A stretch of 64,000 bases of DNA from Paramuribaculum sp. (GCA_022511125.1 JAFLSD010000010.1:1-64000); one strand, 5' to 3'. Shown: positions 45,821 through 55,951, counted from the stretch's first letter. Program-made: numbers and translations. Notes: generated by a model not told the origin, from the sequence alone.

Positions 45821-45853
45821 CCCCTCGGTTGAGTGGGAACTCTACCGAAGGGC
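45821..45853 (-). terminator. Terminator of galM/nucleotidyltransferase operon
   Basis: Minus-strand stem GCCCTTCGGT ... ACCGAGGGG followed by TTTCTCTTTTATT. Confidence 0.75.
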
Positions 45854-45878
45854 TTTTTAAACTATCGCAATTATCTTT

Positions 45879-46784
45879 TTAGAACAATTTTTCGGGATAT
45901 GTGCCGTCAGCGTGGAGCTGGGCAAATTTTTCTACTACACCGGGACGGTCGGCTGCGTAAGTCACTCCGAACCATTTGCTGTCGGTATCGAGAACTTTCA
46001 CCGTAGCTTCGTCATTCTTGATCAGAGCGTCGATACACAACGGAATGAAAAATTCGCTCTTCGGAGTGTTGATGTCCTTGTCGAGGAATTTTTTGAATTC
46101 GCGTTCGCTGTAGTCGAAGTAGTCGGGAGTAAATCCCCAGAGATTCATCGATACGGGAGTAGCCGGGTCGAGAGTCTGTTCTACGCCGTTTTCGTCCGTG
46201 AACACGATTTTGCCGTCCTTGTCATAGCTGATAGCAGTGCGCTCTACAACCGAAGTGAGGTTACCGTCGGCCGAGGTCTCGCAAACGCCGCGAGCCACCG
46301 ATCCGTTTTCCGTCATGGTGTTGCCCACGCGGAAGCCCACCATGCAGTAGTCGCCCTTGCGGTCATGGTCGCGCGAAAGCTCCTTGGCTATAACTTCGAA
46401 AGCGTTGCGGCCGTAGAAGTCGTCGGCGTTTATCACAGCGAACGGCTCTTTAATCACGTCCTTACCCATCAGAACGGCATGGTTGGTGCCCCAGGGTTTG
46501 CTGCGGTCCGGCGGACAGGTGTAGCCTTCGGGAAGGTCGTCGATGCTCTGGAAAACGACTTCCACCGGAATGTGTCCTTCATATTTCGAAAGGATTTTGT
46601 CGCGGAAATCCTTCTCGAAATCCTTGCGGATCACGAACACCACTTTGCCGAATCCCGACTTGATGGCATCGTAGATCGAATAGTCCATTATCGTTTCACC
46701 ATGAGGGCCGAGGCCGTCAAGCTGTTTGAGGCCGCCGTAACGGCTGCCCATTCCTGCTGCAAGAACAAAAAGTGTAGGTTTCAT
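45879..46784 (-). CDS. Sugar-phosphate nucleotidyltransferase family protein
   Basis: A 301-residue NTP_transferase-family enzyme. The signature LAAGMGSRYGGLKQL (8-22) replaces the G-x-G-T-R-L form of glucose-1-phosphate thymidylyltransferases; AVINADDFYG (about 118-127) is the metal-binding strand. It joins a nucleotide to a sugar phosphate; substrate not determinable. It follows galM by 13 bases, suggesting a role in galactose or related sugar use. Confidence 0.85.
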   Translation of the reverse strand: MKPTLFVLAAGMGSRYGGLKQLDGLGPHGETIMDYSIYDAIKSGFGKVVFVIRKDFEKDFRDKILSKYEGHIPVEVVFQSIDDLPEGYTCPPDRSKPWGTNHAVLMGKDVIKEPFAVINADDFYGRNAFEVIAKELSRDHDRKGDYCMVGFRVGNTMTENGSVARGVCETSADGNLTSVVERTAISYDKDGKIVFTDENGVEQTLDPATPVSMNLWGFTPDYFDYSEREFKKFLDKDINTPKSEFFIPLCIDALIKNDEATVKVLDTDSKWFGVTYAADRPGVVEKFAQLHADGTYPEKLF

Positions 46785-46797
46785 CGGTTTATTGTTT

Positions 46798-47847
46798 TTA
46801 TTTTGTTTTAAATGAAAATTCTATCGTTTCCTCGAACTTTTCACCCGGGCGCAGAACCGGATTTGGGAAATTCTGATGATTCGGAGCGTCGGGGAAATTC
46901 TGACATTCTATGGCTACGCCGTCGTAGTCTTCGTAGGAACGTCCGGCCTTGTTTTCAGGCGACCCTGCGAGCCAGTTACCTGTGTAAACTTGCGCTGCCG
47001 GCTGCGTTGTGCTCACTTCCAGCACACGTCCTGAGGGCTCGGAGCAGAGGGTTGCCACATGCTTGAGCTGTCCTTTTTCGTAGCCGTCCACCACCCAGCA
47101 GTTGTCGTAGCCTTTGCCGTAGACCAGAGCCGGGAAATCCTGCTTGATATCGCGGCCTATCTTCTTCGCTGTCGTGAAGTCCATCGGAGTTCCTTCCACC
47201 GGAGCCAGTTCGCCCGTCGGAATTAGCGTATCGTCGGTCGGAAGGTAACGGCTTGCGCCGAGCCACATTTCGTGGTCGAATATCGAGCCGGCGTTATGTC
47301 CTTCCAGATTCCAATATGCATGATTCGTCAGATTAACTACTGTCGGAGCGTCTGTCTCGGCTTCCAGTTTGAGCGTCAGCTTGCAGTCGTCGCTCCACGT
47401 ATATGTGGCTTTTGCTTTCAGATTTCCCGGATAACCTTCGTCGCCGTCGGGGCTGTCGAGAGTGAATGTCACCTGTCCCGTAGCTTCGTCGGCCGAAGAG
47501 TTCCAGATATGGTTCATAAATCCCGTCGGTCCGCCGTGAAGTGCGTTCGGTCCGTTGTTAATTGCCAATGTATATTCCTTGCCGTCCAATGTGAAATGAC
47601 CTTTGGCTATACGGTTTGCATAGCGGCCGGGGACTTTTCCGGCGCACGGGCCGTCGTCGATGTAGTCGGCCGGATTTTTGTAGCCTATGCAGACATCGTC
47701 GATTTTGCCGTTCTTGTCGGGAACTTCCACGGCAACGATGCCCGCTCCGAGCGACGAAAGCGTCACGGAGGCGCCCGTAGCATTGGTCAGTTTATAAAGT
47801 GTTATTTCGCCAAGTTTAGAGGGGGCTGTTGTTTTCTCGATTTTCAT
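46798..47847 (-). CDS. galM: Aldose 1-epimerase
   Basis: A 349-residue galactose mutarotase: interconverts alpha and beta anomers. Conserved parts include NRIAKGHFTLDGKEYTLAINNGPNALHGG, LTNHAYWNLEGHNAG with the catalytic His, and AIECQNFPDAPNHQNFPN near the C-terminus with the catalytic Glu region. No signal peptide, so cytoplasmic. First gene of a two-gene operon with the nucleotidyltransferase. Confidence 0.93.
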   Translation of the reverse strand: MKIEKTTAPSKLGEITLYKLTNATGASVTLSSLGAGIVAVEVPDKNGKIDDVCIGYKNPADYIDDGPCAGKVPGRYANRIAKGHFTLDGKEYTLAINNGPNALHGGPTGFMNHIWNSSADEATGQVTFTLDSPDGDEGYPGNLKAKATYTWSDDCKLTLKLEAETDAPTVVNLTNHAYWNLEGHNAGSIFDHEMWLGASRYLPTDDTLIPTGELAPVEGTPMDFTTAKKIGRDIKQDFPALVYGKGYDNCWVVDGYEKGQLKHVATLCSEPSGRVLEVSTTQPAAQVYTGNWLAGSPENKAGRSYEDYDGVAIECQNFPDAPNHQNFPNPVLRPGEKFEETIEFSFKTK

Positions 47848-47901
47848 GATATTTAGTTTTTAATTAGATTTCGTAAGCGGGCGCACATCTTTGCCCGTCT
47901 G

Positions 47902-47909
47902 CAAAGATA
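47902..47909 (-). promoter_or_regulatory. -7 promoter box of galM operon
   Basis: Minus-strand TATCTTTG, 54 bases upstream of the galM start. Confidence 0.6.
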
Positions 47910-48027
47910 ACGATTTTTTGAACATTTGCGTAAAATTATATTTGATTTTCCTTCACTTTTCCGCTATATCATTCGCCATCGCACCAGAGGAGACAAGAGT
48001 ACAATCTGATATGCTTGAACTGAATAT

Positions 48028-49443
48028 TTATTCAAATAATTCATTCATTGTAATCGGAATATCCGAAATTTCCGAATACATGTTGTCTTTAATTCCATAG
48101 GTGGTTACTAATGAAACCTGTACTCCTCCCTTGTGGTGAGTTTCTTCCTGAAATGCATTTACCCTTCGGATAATTTTGCGGTATTCGTTTTCGCTAACGG
48201 TATAATCATCCTTTGAATATTTTATCTCACAGATAGTGGCGATACCGTCTGCTCTATCTATGATTAAATCAATCTGTACGGCAGGACGGCTATCCTGACT
48301 TCTCCATGCATAGTATTCGTGCCTGATTGTATCAAGTCGCAGGCCATGTACAATCTGTTTGATATGACAGAGGCATACTTTTTCAAATGTAAATCCATAC
48401 CATGTGTTTTGTTCCGGTGTACCGAGCGAATTGCGCCAGAAATGCTCGTCTGTAATCCTGCTGTTACCAAACTTATGATGGAATAAGGAAAAGAAATCAA
48501 CCAGTTGGTAGATTCCGTTCTTTTGTAGAGCGCCATTATTGTATTTCCTGATAAAATCACAATGTTCAAGATCATCAAGCATACGACTAAGATGACCGTT
48601 GTCAGGGATTTTCAGCCCATTCGCTATCTCAGTCCTTGTATATCCGTCGCGATGGCTGCTCAGGTAACGTATTATTTCCATATAAGAATCTGCGTTCTTG
48701 AACAAAGAATGGAATAATCTATCATACTCATTTTCCAATTCAGGTTCGGACGAGAAGAACAGCGAATCGATATTATCCGGCACGTTTTTTGTGGAATCAA
48801 GCAAACTGAGGTAATAAGGAACACCTCCAAGAACCATGTAGGCTTGCAATATTGATATTCTTGGCCATCGGAATTTACGACTTTTCAAATATTCCTCCGT
48901 CTGTCCCAATGTGAATGGCCTAAGGTGCATAATATGCGTTGTGCGCTTGTGAAGACCTGCTCGGTTATTTACAATATTGCTCATCATCCATGAAGTTGCT
49001 GACCCGCATACGACAAAATAGATATTCTCTATCCACGATGCCCGGCTGTTCCAGAATAAATCCAAGGCCTGTAGAAAACCCGAACGGGGAGTATCGAAAC
49101 ATGGCAACTCATCAAGAAATACGACCAACCGTCTTTTCCGGTTCTTATTTTTACGTTCCAATAGAACTGCAAGCTGATTAAAGGCTTCATTCCATGTTTT
49201 AGCCTTTTCGCCCTTGTAGCCATAACGAATCAATGATGCATGGAATGCATCCATCTCGGTTTTGCGCGATCCGTCAATTACTCCGGTAGCATAAAAATCA
49301 AATTTGTCTTTGAAAAAACTCCGGATTAGAAATGTCTTTCCAACCCTACGACGTCCATATAAGGCGATAAACTCACTTTTGTCCGAATTGTAATATTCTG
49401 TGAGTTTGTTTGTTTCTTTCTCTCTTCCGATTAATTTTTCCAT
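48028..49443 (-). CDS. ATPase with DUF234 nuclease-like C-terminus
   Basis: A 471-residue protein of the archaeal-type ATPase plus DUF234 family, common and multicopy in Bacteroidales. Walker A ALYGRRRVGKTFL (about 28-40), Walker B VVFLDELPCFD (about 107-117), sensor VVCGSATSWM, a winged-helix (TRTEIANGLKIPDNGHLSRML) and a C-terminal PD-(D/E)XK-like part with QIDLIIDR and CEIKYSKDD. Function unproven; a toxin/defence or DNA-processing role is suspected. Transcribed from TATCTTTG at 49511-49518 (minus). Confidence 0.85.
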   Translation of the reverse strand: MEKLIGREKETNKLTEYYNSDKSEFIALYGRRRVGKTFLIRSFFKDKFDFYATGVIDGSRKTEMDAFHASLIRYGYKGEKAKTWNEAFNQLAVLLERKNKNRKRRLVVFLDELPCFDTPRSGFLQALDLFWNSRASWIENIYFVVCGSATSWMMSNIVNNRAGLHKRTTHIMHLRPFTLGQTEEYLKSRKFRWPRISILQAYMVLGGVPYYLSLLDSTKNVPDNIDSLFFSSEPELENEYDRLFHSLFKNADSYMEIIRYLSSHRDGYTRTEIANGLKIPDNGHLSRMLDDLEHCDFIRKYNNGALQKNGIYQLVDFFSLFHHKFGNSRITDEHFWRNSLGTPEQNTWYGFTFEKVCLCHIKQIVHGLRLDTIRHEYYAWRSQDSRPAVQIDLIIDRADGIATICEIKYSKDDYTVSENEYRKIIRRVNAFQEETHHKGGVQVSLVTTYGIKDNMYSEISDIPITMNELFE

Positions 49444-49510
49444 TCTTATATAGATTGATTCTTATTATGGTAGTCTTATCCTTATGCAGAAATCGTGCAA
49501 CTCAGTGGTA

Positions 49511-49518
49511 CAAAGATA
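49511..49518 (-). promoter_or_regulatory. -7 promoter box of DUF234 ATPase gene
   Basis: Minus-strand TATCTTTG, about 68 bases before the start codon; -33 box not obvious. Confidence 0.55.
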
Positions 49519-49543
49519 GTAATAATATTTATCACTTGATATA

Positions 49544-49586
49544 AACCGGGCGGAAACTTTGATTTTTTAGTGCTTTCCGCCCGGTT
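49544..49586. repeat. Perfect 13-bp GC-rich inverted repeat
   Basis: AACCGGGCGGAAA (49544-49556) and TTTCCGCCCGGTT (49574-49586) with an AT-rich 17-base loop, in an otherwise AT-rich gene-free stretch (49444-49887). No T-run follows on either strand, so it is more likely a protein site or a hairpin element than a simple terminator. Confidence 0.6.
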
Positions 49587-49814
49587 AACATTGTTGTATT
49601 ATATACATTTCTGTCATATTAAATTTCATAATCTGCTCTTAAACAATTAAATTATTTAGTTATCACCATATGGAAATCTTGTTGGAGAATACCTACTCTG
49701 AAATAACATTCACTTTCCGCAATTATAAGCACTAATGACCGATAGTCATTTATGTCAATGTAGAAAAGTGAGTATGTATCCTCAGGGGAGTTTTATTGGA
49801 GAGGTCGCGGGTAG

Positions 49815-49860
49815 AGGATAAAAAGATGGCGGACGCCGGCTACAAAAGAGCTGCGTCCGC
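49815..49860 (-). terminator. Terminator of beta-barrel protein gene
   Basis: GCGGACGC (49829-49836) and GCGTCCGC (49853-49860) pair exactly; on the minus strand they are followed by CATCTTTTTATCC. Confidence 0.8.
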
Positions 49861-49887
49861 GGAACGAATTTATATGTTTATGTGATT

Positions 49888-50436
49888 TTAGAAGTTGTAG
49901 GAAAGTCCGAATTCGAGGTTCGAAGAGCTGAGGTCGATACCGAACTTATTGTCGTAACCGGCATATTTGGCGGCCTTGTTCGCTCCGTTGTAGCCGATGA
50001 ATCCTAAGTGGGCCACGATGGTGAAATGCTTGCTCAGATCGTAGGCAATACCCGGTTTGAAACCGAAGTCCCATACGGCTGCCGTTTCGCTCTTTTCACC
50101 GTTTACTTTAGCGTTTCCCAGTCCGACTCCGGCAGTGGTGTCGAAGAAAACAGTCAGGCGACCGTCGGCGGCATGAAGAAATTTATAACGGAAGTAAGGA
50201 TTGATCGAGAAAAGGTTGGTGCTGATACCGTCGTTGTAGTTGTGGGTGAATTCGAGAGTACCACCCACCGCAGTCTTGGAATTGAAGTTATGTCCTACTT
50301 CAGGGGCGATGGTAAAATTGGTCTGATTTTTAGTAGTGTTGCGTTCGAGGCTGAATGAACCGCCTACGAAAACCTGGGCTGAAGCTGCTGTCACCGAAGC
50401 GATCGCTACAATAGCGATGGTCAGAATCTTTTTCAT
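49888..50436 (-). CDS. Small outer-membrane beta-barrel protein
   Basis: A 182-residue protein with signal peptide (1-20, ASAQ) and eight alternating beta strands ending in LEFGLSYNF with a terminal Phe, the outer-membrane insertion signal. It resembles OmpX/opacity-like porins. Single gene with its own terminator; ligand unknown. Confidence 0.8.
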   Translation of the reverse strand: MKKILTIAIVAIASVTAASAQVFVGGSFSLERNTTKNQTNFTIAPEVGHNFNSKTAVGGTLEFTHNYNDGISTNLFSINPYFRYKFLHAADGRLTVFFDTTAGVGLGNAKVNGEKSETAAVWDFGFKPGIAYDLSKHFTIVAHLGFIGYNGANKAAKYAGYDNKFGIDLSSSNLEFGLSYNF

Positions 50437-50579
50437 TTGAGTAATTTTTATGTTAGCAATTAGTTTTAGTAAGTTTCTTTTCGGAGAGGCGCGACATAAC
50501 TTTCGTTCCTCTTTTCAAAAAAACAAACAATCCTCAATTTTAGTTCGCTCGCTCACCCGGTTGAATTAATCTGAAAAAA

Positions 50580-50607
50580 GAAGGGCTCGTCGATCGACGA
50601 GCCCTTC
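50580..50607 (-). terminator. Terminator of first susCD pair
   Basis: A perfect 28-bp palindrome (50580-50607; arms GAAGGGCTCGTCGA and its complement) with flanking As and Ts. Nearly the same stem and the following ~60 bases occur at 56306, behind the second pair. Confidence 0.8.
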
Positions 50608-50665
50608 CGGGTAGTAATTGCATAGATAATGCTTAGCTAACCTTAACCAATTAACTAACCTTAAT

Positions 50666-52663
50666 TTAAATGTTCGTAGGAGCTTCACCTGTGAGCATCG
50701 GCCATCCCGGATTCTGATAAATAACCGTAGTGCTTACCGTACCGTCTTCAGAAGCGGCTGTGAAGTCGTTCATACCGATCGGACTCAGGTAATGTGCTCT
50801 TGTCCATCTGTAGCCTTCATATACCGCATTGTTTACGGTCTTTTCCTGATAAGGATGGATATACGGGCCGAAAGATTCAGGCGACATATTACCGCTTGTC
50901 GGGTCTATGATTATTTGAGATGTCATATAGAGCGGGCTGCTCGGATCTGTGTAAACAGTTCCCCAGAATTTCATACCTTCGATGAAATAAGGAGTTTCGA
51001 TCATCTGGTCGAGAGCGGCCCAACGGCGTAGGTCATCCATACGGAGCGATTCGGCGATGAGCTCGTTTCTGCGTTCGCGACGCACGTTGTAGAGAGTCGG
51101 ATTGATGAGCTGACCGGATGAATAAGCACCCCAGTCACCGAGAGCTTCCTGATTCATGTCAGTGGCTGCGATAGTCACGTTGTAGTCCGGATTAATGAGC
51201 GCGCGGTTTCTCAGAGCACGCCAATAACCGTCGGCTGTGTTGTCGGGCGAACCGTTGAGTTCCACACATGCTTCGATATAGTTGAGCATGGCTTCCGTAG
51301 CACGGTATGCAATGCAACCTGTCTGACCTTTTTGACCTGTACTTGCTTCGAAAAGGTTATAGCTCATACCTTTCTTGATGGTGAAACCGGTTGTAACTTT
51401 TGAGTTGAACGCTCCTTCCAGAAGTGTTACACCCAAGTTGTAAGTAAGCGGTGCACCATCATCCTGGTAAGACTGAATGCAATTGTCATACTTTGTGAAA
51501 ATCTGGATGCGTGAGTCGCGATCCTGAAGAGTTGCTTCTACGCCTTGGTTTTCCCATTCTGGGTCGTAACCCGAACCTGCGGCATAGATCGGCAGACCGT
51601 TGCGCATTACGAACGAATTTACCAGTCCGCGTGTCCAGCCTGTTCCGCCGCCGTTTCTCTGCAGCTGCATCTGACAATCGGTATAGATTCCTTGCAGATA
51701 GTCGTAAGATCTGTAGAGAAGCACTTCGCTATAGCCTGACAGGTCGTTGTCGCAGAACATTGTGTAATATGGGTTCTGACTCTGCAGTGCGGCATTCTGA
51801 CCTACATAAACACCAGTATTCTGTACGAGGTTGTTCACGATCAGATCGCCGACTACCTTGGCCGATGCCATGGCTTCGGTGAAGAAGTAGTTGATTTCAG
51901 TGTCGATATTGAAGCCGTTGAGCATGCTCTGGTCGCCGGGCCATCCGGGTCCGCCGGGAACGAGGGCTGTGCCTTTGTGATATTTCAGCCATGTAGCCTC
52001 GAAGAGAGCAACGCGTGAGCGCAGCAAAGAGGCGCAAGCGCTGTTCAAGCCGTTTTTGCCTTTCGAGCTTGTTGCCGGCAGATACTGCGCAGCTTTAGCA
52101 AGGTCATCGAGAATAAAGCGGGCAACCTGATTGCGCGGGCGGCGCACCGACTGCTCAAGAAGAATTTCCTTATCGTCGGGAAGAACTTCCGTTATAATCG
52201 GGAAGTCGCCCAGCGTCTTGTAATTATTGTAATAGAAAAATGCGCGGAAGAAATATGCTTCACCGAGAGCCTGGTTTATTTCAGCTTCTGTTCCGGTAAC
52301 TTGACCGGCTTCAACGGCGGGCACTGCATTTTCAAGGAAATTGTTGATTGATCTTATGTTGCCGAAGCTCCAGCTGCCCTGACTTGCAGGTACTCGCCAT
52401 TCGCCGGGAGCCCACTGGTTGCTGTATTCCGAATAGGCCTGGTTGTCGGTTCCGTTATCATTGGAGAAAGTACCGAGACCGCTGCTGCTATGGCTGGGGA
52501 AATTGTTGTAATAATTGGCTGTGTATGCCGACAGATTAGATGCCGATGTGAAGAAGCTCTCCTGAACGAGATCCGCAAGAGGTTCGCGGTCCAGAAAGTC
52601 ATCGCAGGACGCAAAACCTAAGGCTAAAGCACCTAAGAATATTCCGTTAATATATTTTTTCAT
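50666..52663 (-). CDS. susD: SusD/RagB-type nutrient-binding lipoprotein (copy 1)
   Basis: A 665-residue outer-membrane lipoprotein that binds a glycan or peptide and lids its SusC partner. Lipobox GFASC (Cys20) followed by DDFLDREP, TPR-like helices with AYFFRAFFYYNNYKTLGDFPI, and the SusD C-terminal RRERRNELIAESLRMDDLRRWA. It starts 12 bases after the susC copy 1 stop. Very similar to the copy 2 protein (about 56.4-58.4 kb), diverging mainly in loops, which suggests related but not identical ligands. Confidence 0.95.
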   Translation of the reverse strand: MKKYINGIFLGALALGFASCDDFLDREPLADLVQESFFTSASNLSAYTANYYNNFPSHSSSGLGTFSNDNGTDNQAYSEYSNQWAPGEWRVPASQGSWSFGNIRSINNFLENAVPAVEAGQVTGTEAEINQALGEAYFFRAFFYYNNYKTLGDFPIITEVLPDDKEILLEQSVRRPRNQVARFILDDLAKAAQYLPATSSKGKNGLNSACASLLRSRVALFEATWLKYHKGTALVPGGPGWPGDQSMLNGFNIDTEINYFFTEAMASAKVVGDLIVNNLVQNTGVYVGQNAALQSQNPYYTMFCDNDLSGYSEVLLYRSYDYLQGIYTDCQMQLQRNGGGTGWTRGLVNSFVMRNGLPIYAAGSGYDPEWENQGVEATLQDRDSRIQIFTKYDNCIQSYQDDGAPLTYNLGVTLLEGAFNSKVTTGFTIKKGMSYNLFEASTGQKGQTGCIAYRATEAMLNYIEACVELNGSPDNTADGYWRALRNRALINPDYNVTIAATDMNQEALGDWGAYSSGQLINPTLYNVRRERRNELIAESLRMDDLRRWAALDQMIETPYFIEGMKFWGTVYTDPSSPLYMTSQIIIDPTSGNMSPESFGPYIHPYQEKTVNNAVYEGYRWTRAHYLSPIGMNDFTAASEDGTVSTTVIYQNPGWPMLTGEAPTNI

Positions 52664-52675
52664 GATTTTTCGTTT

Positions 52676-55600
52676 TTAGAATGTTACGTTTAAGCCACAT
52701 GAGAATACTCGTGATAACGGATAAACCTTACCGAAGTTGTTTTGATTGTAAGCTTCGATCATTTCGGGGTCGCCAAGTTTTGTGAACTTGGTTATCTTGC
52801 CCAAATTTTCGCCCGAGAAGAATATGCGTACATTTTCAAGATAAGCTTTTCTTGTCACCTTCTGCGGGATGGTATAGCCGATAGTCAGGTTCTTGAGAGC
52901 GCAGTAAGCTGCATTCTGTAGGAAGTGGGTCTGTGTTTCTTTGTTCTTCGTGCCGGTAGCGTAGTTCGGTCTTGTGAAGTATGCATCCACATTTGGACCT
53001 AACGGGTTGGTGGTGTCTTCCGGACGGAAATAGTCGAGCTGGGGTTCATAGAGGTTTGCCTGGTATTTTGCATTGTTCATGAAGCCCCAGAATTCTGATA
53101 CACCGTTACCCGATACGGTGGGATAGTAGTCGCGTTTGCCGACACCCTGTAAGAATACTCTCAGGTCGAAGCCTTTCCACTGTGCATCGATAATGATACC
53201 GAAGTTGTAACGCGGAGTCGTGTTACCGATGATTGAAAGGTCACCATGATTTTCCAGAGTGTTTTCGCCTGTGCTGATCACACCGTCACCGTTGATATCG
53301 GCGTACATCATATCGCCGGCAGTCCAGTTATTGCCTAAACGGCTCTGGTCTACATTTGCGAGGTGATCAGCCATTTCTTGGTTAGTCTTTGCTATACCGA
53401 TTGAGGTATAACCCCAGATTTCACCGTATTTTCTGCCGGGATAGTACTGGCTGAGCGAATTACCCGGATTAGGATATTCGTTGATTATTGTGGTGTGGTC
53501 ATACAGATTCAAAGTCACGCCGTATGCGAAATCCTGGATGCGGTCACGCCAGCTAACTGTGAGTTCCCAACCTTTCGATGTCATCGACAGGTTATTGGTA
53601 GCGGGGGCGCCTACTCCCAATACGCCCGGTAATGTTTGACCCGGACCCACCATATCCATAGTCTTGCGGTTGTAGTAGTCGAATGTACCGGTCAGTCGGT
53701 TGTTCAGGAAGCCCCAGTCCAAACCGATGTCCCAAGTGCGGTTCTTTTCCCATGTCAGAGAAGAAGATACGATGCCCGGCATCGAAGCTACTGTTGTTTT
53801 TGAGCCGTCGACAAGCCAGCTTGAGCCGTCAACTACGAAGCCCATGCTGCTGTATGTAGGATACCAGCTGTTAGTGTTCTGGTTTCCTAACTTACCCCAA
53901 GAGTAACGCACTTTCAAAGTGTTGACTTTCTGGCGTACGCTTTCGAACCATGCTTCGTTAGCCACGTTCCAACCTAATGAGAACGACGGGCTGGTCGACC
54001 AGCGGTGACCGCGGCGGAAGCGTGAAGTTCCGTCATAACGGAGGTTACCTTCGATCAGGTAGCGACCTTTGTAGTCGTAGTTGATACGGCCGAAGAAACC
54101 GGCTGTTGACCACTCGGCTGCTGTGCCGCCGAGTACCGGATCGCCGTCAGTTTTGTCAAGATATGGAATATCGGCAATGATACCGGTTCTTTGTGCAGAG
54201 AACTGATCGTTTTTAAGCCATTCAGCCTGGAAACCGGCCATAACCTTAAATTGATGGTCTTGCTTGATATTGAACTGATATGTAGCGTATGCGTTCGGGT
54301 TGAAATAGTTTGTCCCGCGATAGAAGTTGTAAACTCGAGACTGTTCCGGTCCTACAGGGCTGTCAGGTGAGTTCAGTTTATAAGGGTTATCGTTGATGTC
54401 ATACCAGTAAGTCTGGAGATAATAATGACGAATCTTATAGTGGCGTGCACTATAGTTCATGTCCGCATTGATTGTCAGACCCTGAAGAGGATTGATCAGG
54501 AAAGAGAACTGGTGGTCGAGACGGTCGTTAGTCGATAAGAAGCGACCACCTTCGGTAAGAGTCGGTATAAATGACTGTACTACATAGTGTCCGTTCGGGT
54601 CAACCAAAGGAATTACCGGCCAGTTTCTCGATATGTCATGATAAAGCATTCCGCCTCCAACATTATCCGTGAGCAATGACGGTGCGTTGTAATCCACGCG
54701 GCTCCATTTTGCTGCGTAGCCGAAGAGCAACCACGGAGTGATCTGGAAGTTCATGCGACCTGTTATGTTGTATCTCATGCGCTTGTCATCACCATAATTC
54801 AGAAGACCACCCTGATCCAGGATATTGGCCGAGAAATATGTGTTGATTTTGTCTGTACCGCCTGTTAAGGAGATATTGTGTTCCTGAGAGAAAGAAGTCT
54901 TTCCGAATATTGCATAGAGCCAGTCGGTATTGCCTGTCGGAAGGCTTGTATCCGTGCCGTTAACACCCCATAAGCACCAAGTGCCGGGATTGCCAAAGTC
55001 CTCCCACATATTAGGTGTAGCACGACCTTCAACCACATCTTTAAGTTGCTGGAGTTTTTCTGCTCCGACATAAACGCCTTGGCCGGCATTCATGGCTGCT
55101 TCGTTTGCCGTTATAGCCCAAAGATAAGAATTGGCCTGATGAGGGAAGTTTGTAGCACTGCTCCAACGGAAAGAGTTGTTGTAAGTCACCTGTAATTTAC
55201 CTTCCTTACCGTTTTTGGTGGTTACGAGAATCACACCGCCGGCTGCGCGCGAACCGTAGATCGACGCTGAAGCGGCGTCCTTAAGGATAGAGATGTTTTC
55301 GATATCCTGCGGGTTAACAGTATTGAGGTCACCTTCCATACCGTCAATGAGAACAAGTGGTGTTACGCTTGAACCTGATCCGATCGTACCGACACCGCGG
55401 ATGTTCATGCTCTTGGTTGCATTCAGCTGACCGCCGAGGTTTGCACCGTTGATGTTGAGACCCGGAGCCAGACCTGCAAGAGCGTCAACTGCCGACGCTA
55501 CCGGGCGGTTGGACAGCTCTGTTGCTGTAATGGTTGATACGGCACCGGTGAGGTTGGCTTTCTTCTGTACACCGAAACCAACGACTACCACCTCATCAAG

Positions 55601-55951
55601 AGAAGCAACGTCGTCTTCCATTGTAATGTTGAGGGGAGTACCTTGCCATTTGGTTTCATACGGTTTGCAACCGATCATGGTGAAACGGAGCGATTCTCCT
55701 CTGTTCACATTTGCGATGGAGAAGTTACCGTCAACATCGGTTGAGGCTCCTTTGGAAGTTCCCGGAACCATTACGGACACACCTACGAGAGGTTCGCCGA
55801 ATTGATCCACAACCGTACCTGTAGCCGTTTCGGGCGCAGGCGCTTCAGATGCCTTCACATTGAAGTTACACAGCATCATAACGAGAACTGATAGCAAAAA
55901 CGCCAATCCAGGCAATTTCCGCTTGCTCGAAGTTTTTTGATAATGATACAT
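52676..55951 (-). CDS. susC: SusC/RagA-type TonB-dependent transporter (copy 1)
   Basis: A 1091-residue outer-membrane transporter. Signal region (residues 1-35), CarboxypepD_reg-like domain (about 43-112: GTVVDQFGEPLVGVSV), TonB box DEVVVVGFG (about 118-126), plug with NIRGVGTIG and YGSRAAGGVILVTTK, then a 22-strand barrel closing in FSCGLNVTF. The first ~100 residues are almost identical to copy 2. No sigma/anti-sigma regulator or glycosidase genes are adjacent. Confidence 0.95.
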   Translation of the reverse strand: MYHYQKTSSKRKLPGLAFLLSVLVMMLCNFNVKASEAPAPETATGTVVDQFGEPLVGVSVMVPGTSKGASTDVDGNFSIANVNRGESLRFTMIGCKPYETKWQGTPLNITMEDDVASLDEVVVVGFGVQKKANLTGAVSTITATELSNRPVASAVDALAGLAPGLNINGANLGGQLNATKSMNIRGVGTIGSGSSVTPLVLIDGMEGDLNTVNPQDIENISILKDAASASIYGSRAAGGVILVTTKNGKEGKLQVTYNNSFRWSSATNFPHQANSYLWAITANEAAMNAGQGVYVGAEKLQQLKDVVEGRATPNMWEDFGNPGTWCLWGVNGTDTSLPTGNTDWLYAIFGKTSFSQEHNISLTGGTDKINTYFSANILDQGGLLNYGDDKRMRYNITGRMNFQITPWLLFGYAAKWSRVDYNAPSLLTDNVGGGMLYHDISRNWPVIPLVDPNGHYVVQSFIPTLTEGGRFLSTNDRLDHQFSFLINPLQGLTINADMNYSARHYKIRHYYLQTYWYDINDNPYKLNSPDSPVGPEQSRVYNFYRGTNYFNPNAYATYQFNIKQDHQFKVMAGFQAEWLKNDQFSAQRTGIIADIPYLDKTDGDPVLGGTAAEWSTAGFFGRINYDYKGRYLIEGNLRYDGTSRFRRGHRWSTSPSFSLGWNVANEAWFESVRQKVNTLKVRYSWGKLGNQNTNSWYPTYSSMGFVVDGSSWLVDGSKTTVASMPGIVSSSLTWEKNRTWDIGLDWGFLNNRLTGTFDYYNRKTMDMVGPGQTLPGVLGVGAPATNNLSMTSKGWELTVSWRDRIQDFAYGVTLNLYDHTTIINEYPNPGNSLSQYYPGRKYGEIWGYTSIGIAKTNQEMADHLANVDQSRLGNNWTAGDMMYADINGDGVISTGENTLENHGDLSIIGNTTPRYNFGIIIDAQWKGFDLRVFLQGVGKRDYYPTVSGNGVSEFWGFMNNAKYQANLYEPQLDYFRPEDTTNPLGPNVDAYFTRPNYATGTKNKETQTHFLQNAAYCALKNLTIGYTIPQKVTRKAYLENVRIFFSGENLGKITKFTKLGDPEMIEAYNQNNFGKVYPLSRVFSCGLNVTF

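Larger units (their letters stand above)
45409..45878. other. Gene-free stretch around the palindromic element
   Basis: Contains the 148-bp hairpin element (45507-45654), AT-rich sequence, and the terminator of the nucleotidyltransferase gene at 45821-45853. No gene seen. Confidence 0.6.

Noticed and set aside
45912..46811. 299-codon frame opposite the nucleotidyltransferase
   Set aside because: Antisense shadow of a conserved gene, Val/Phe/Glu-rich with no family features.
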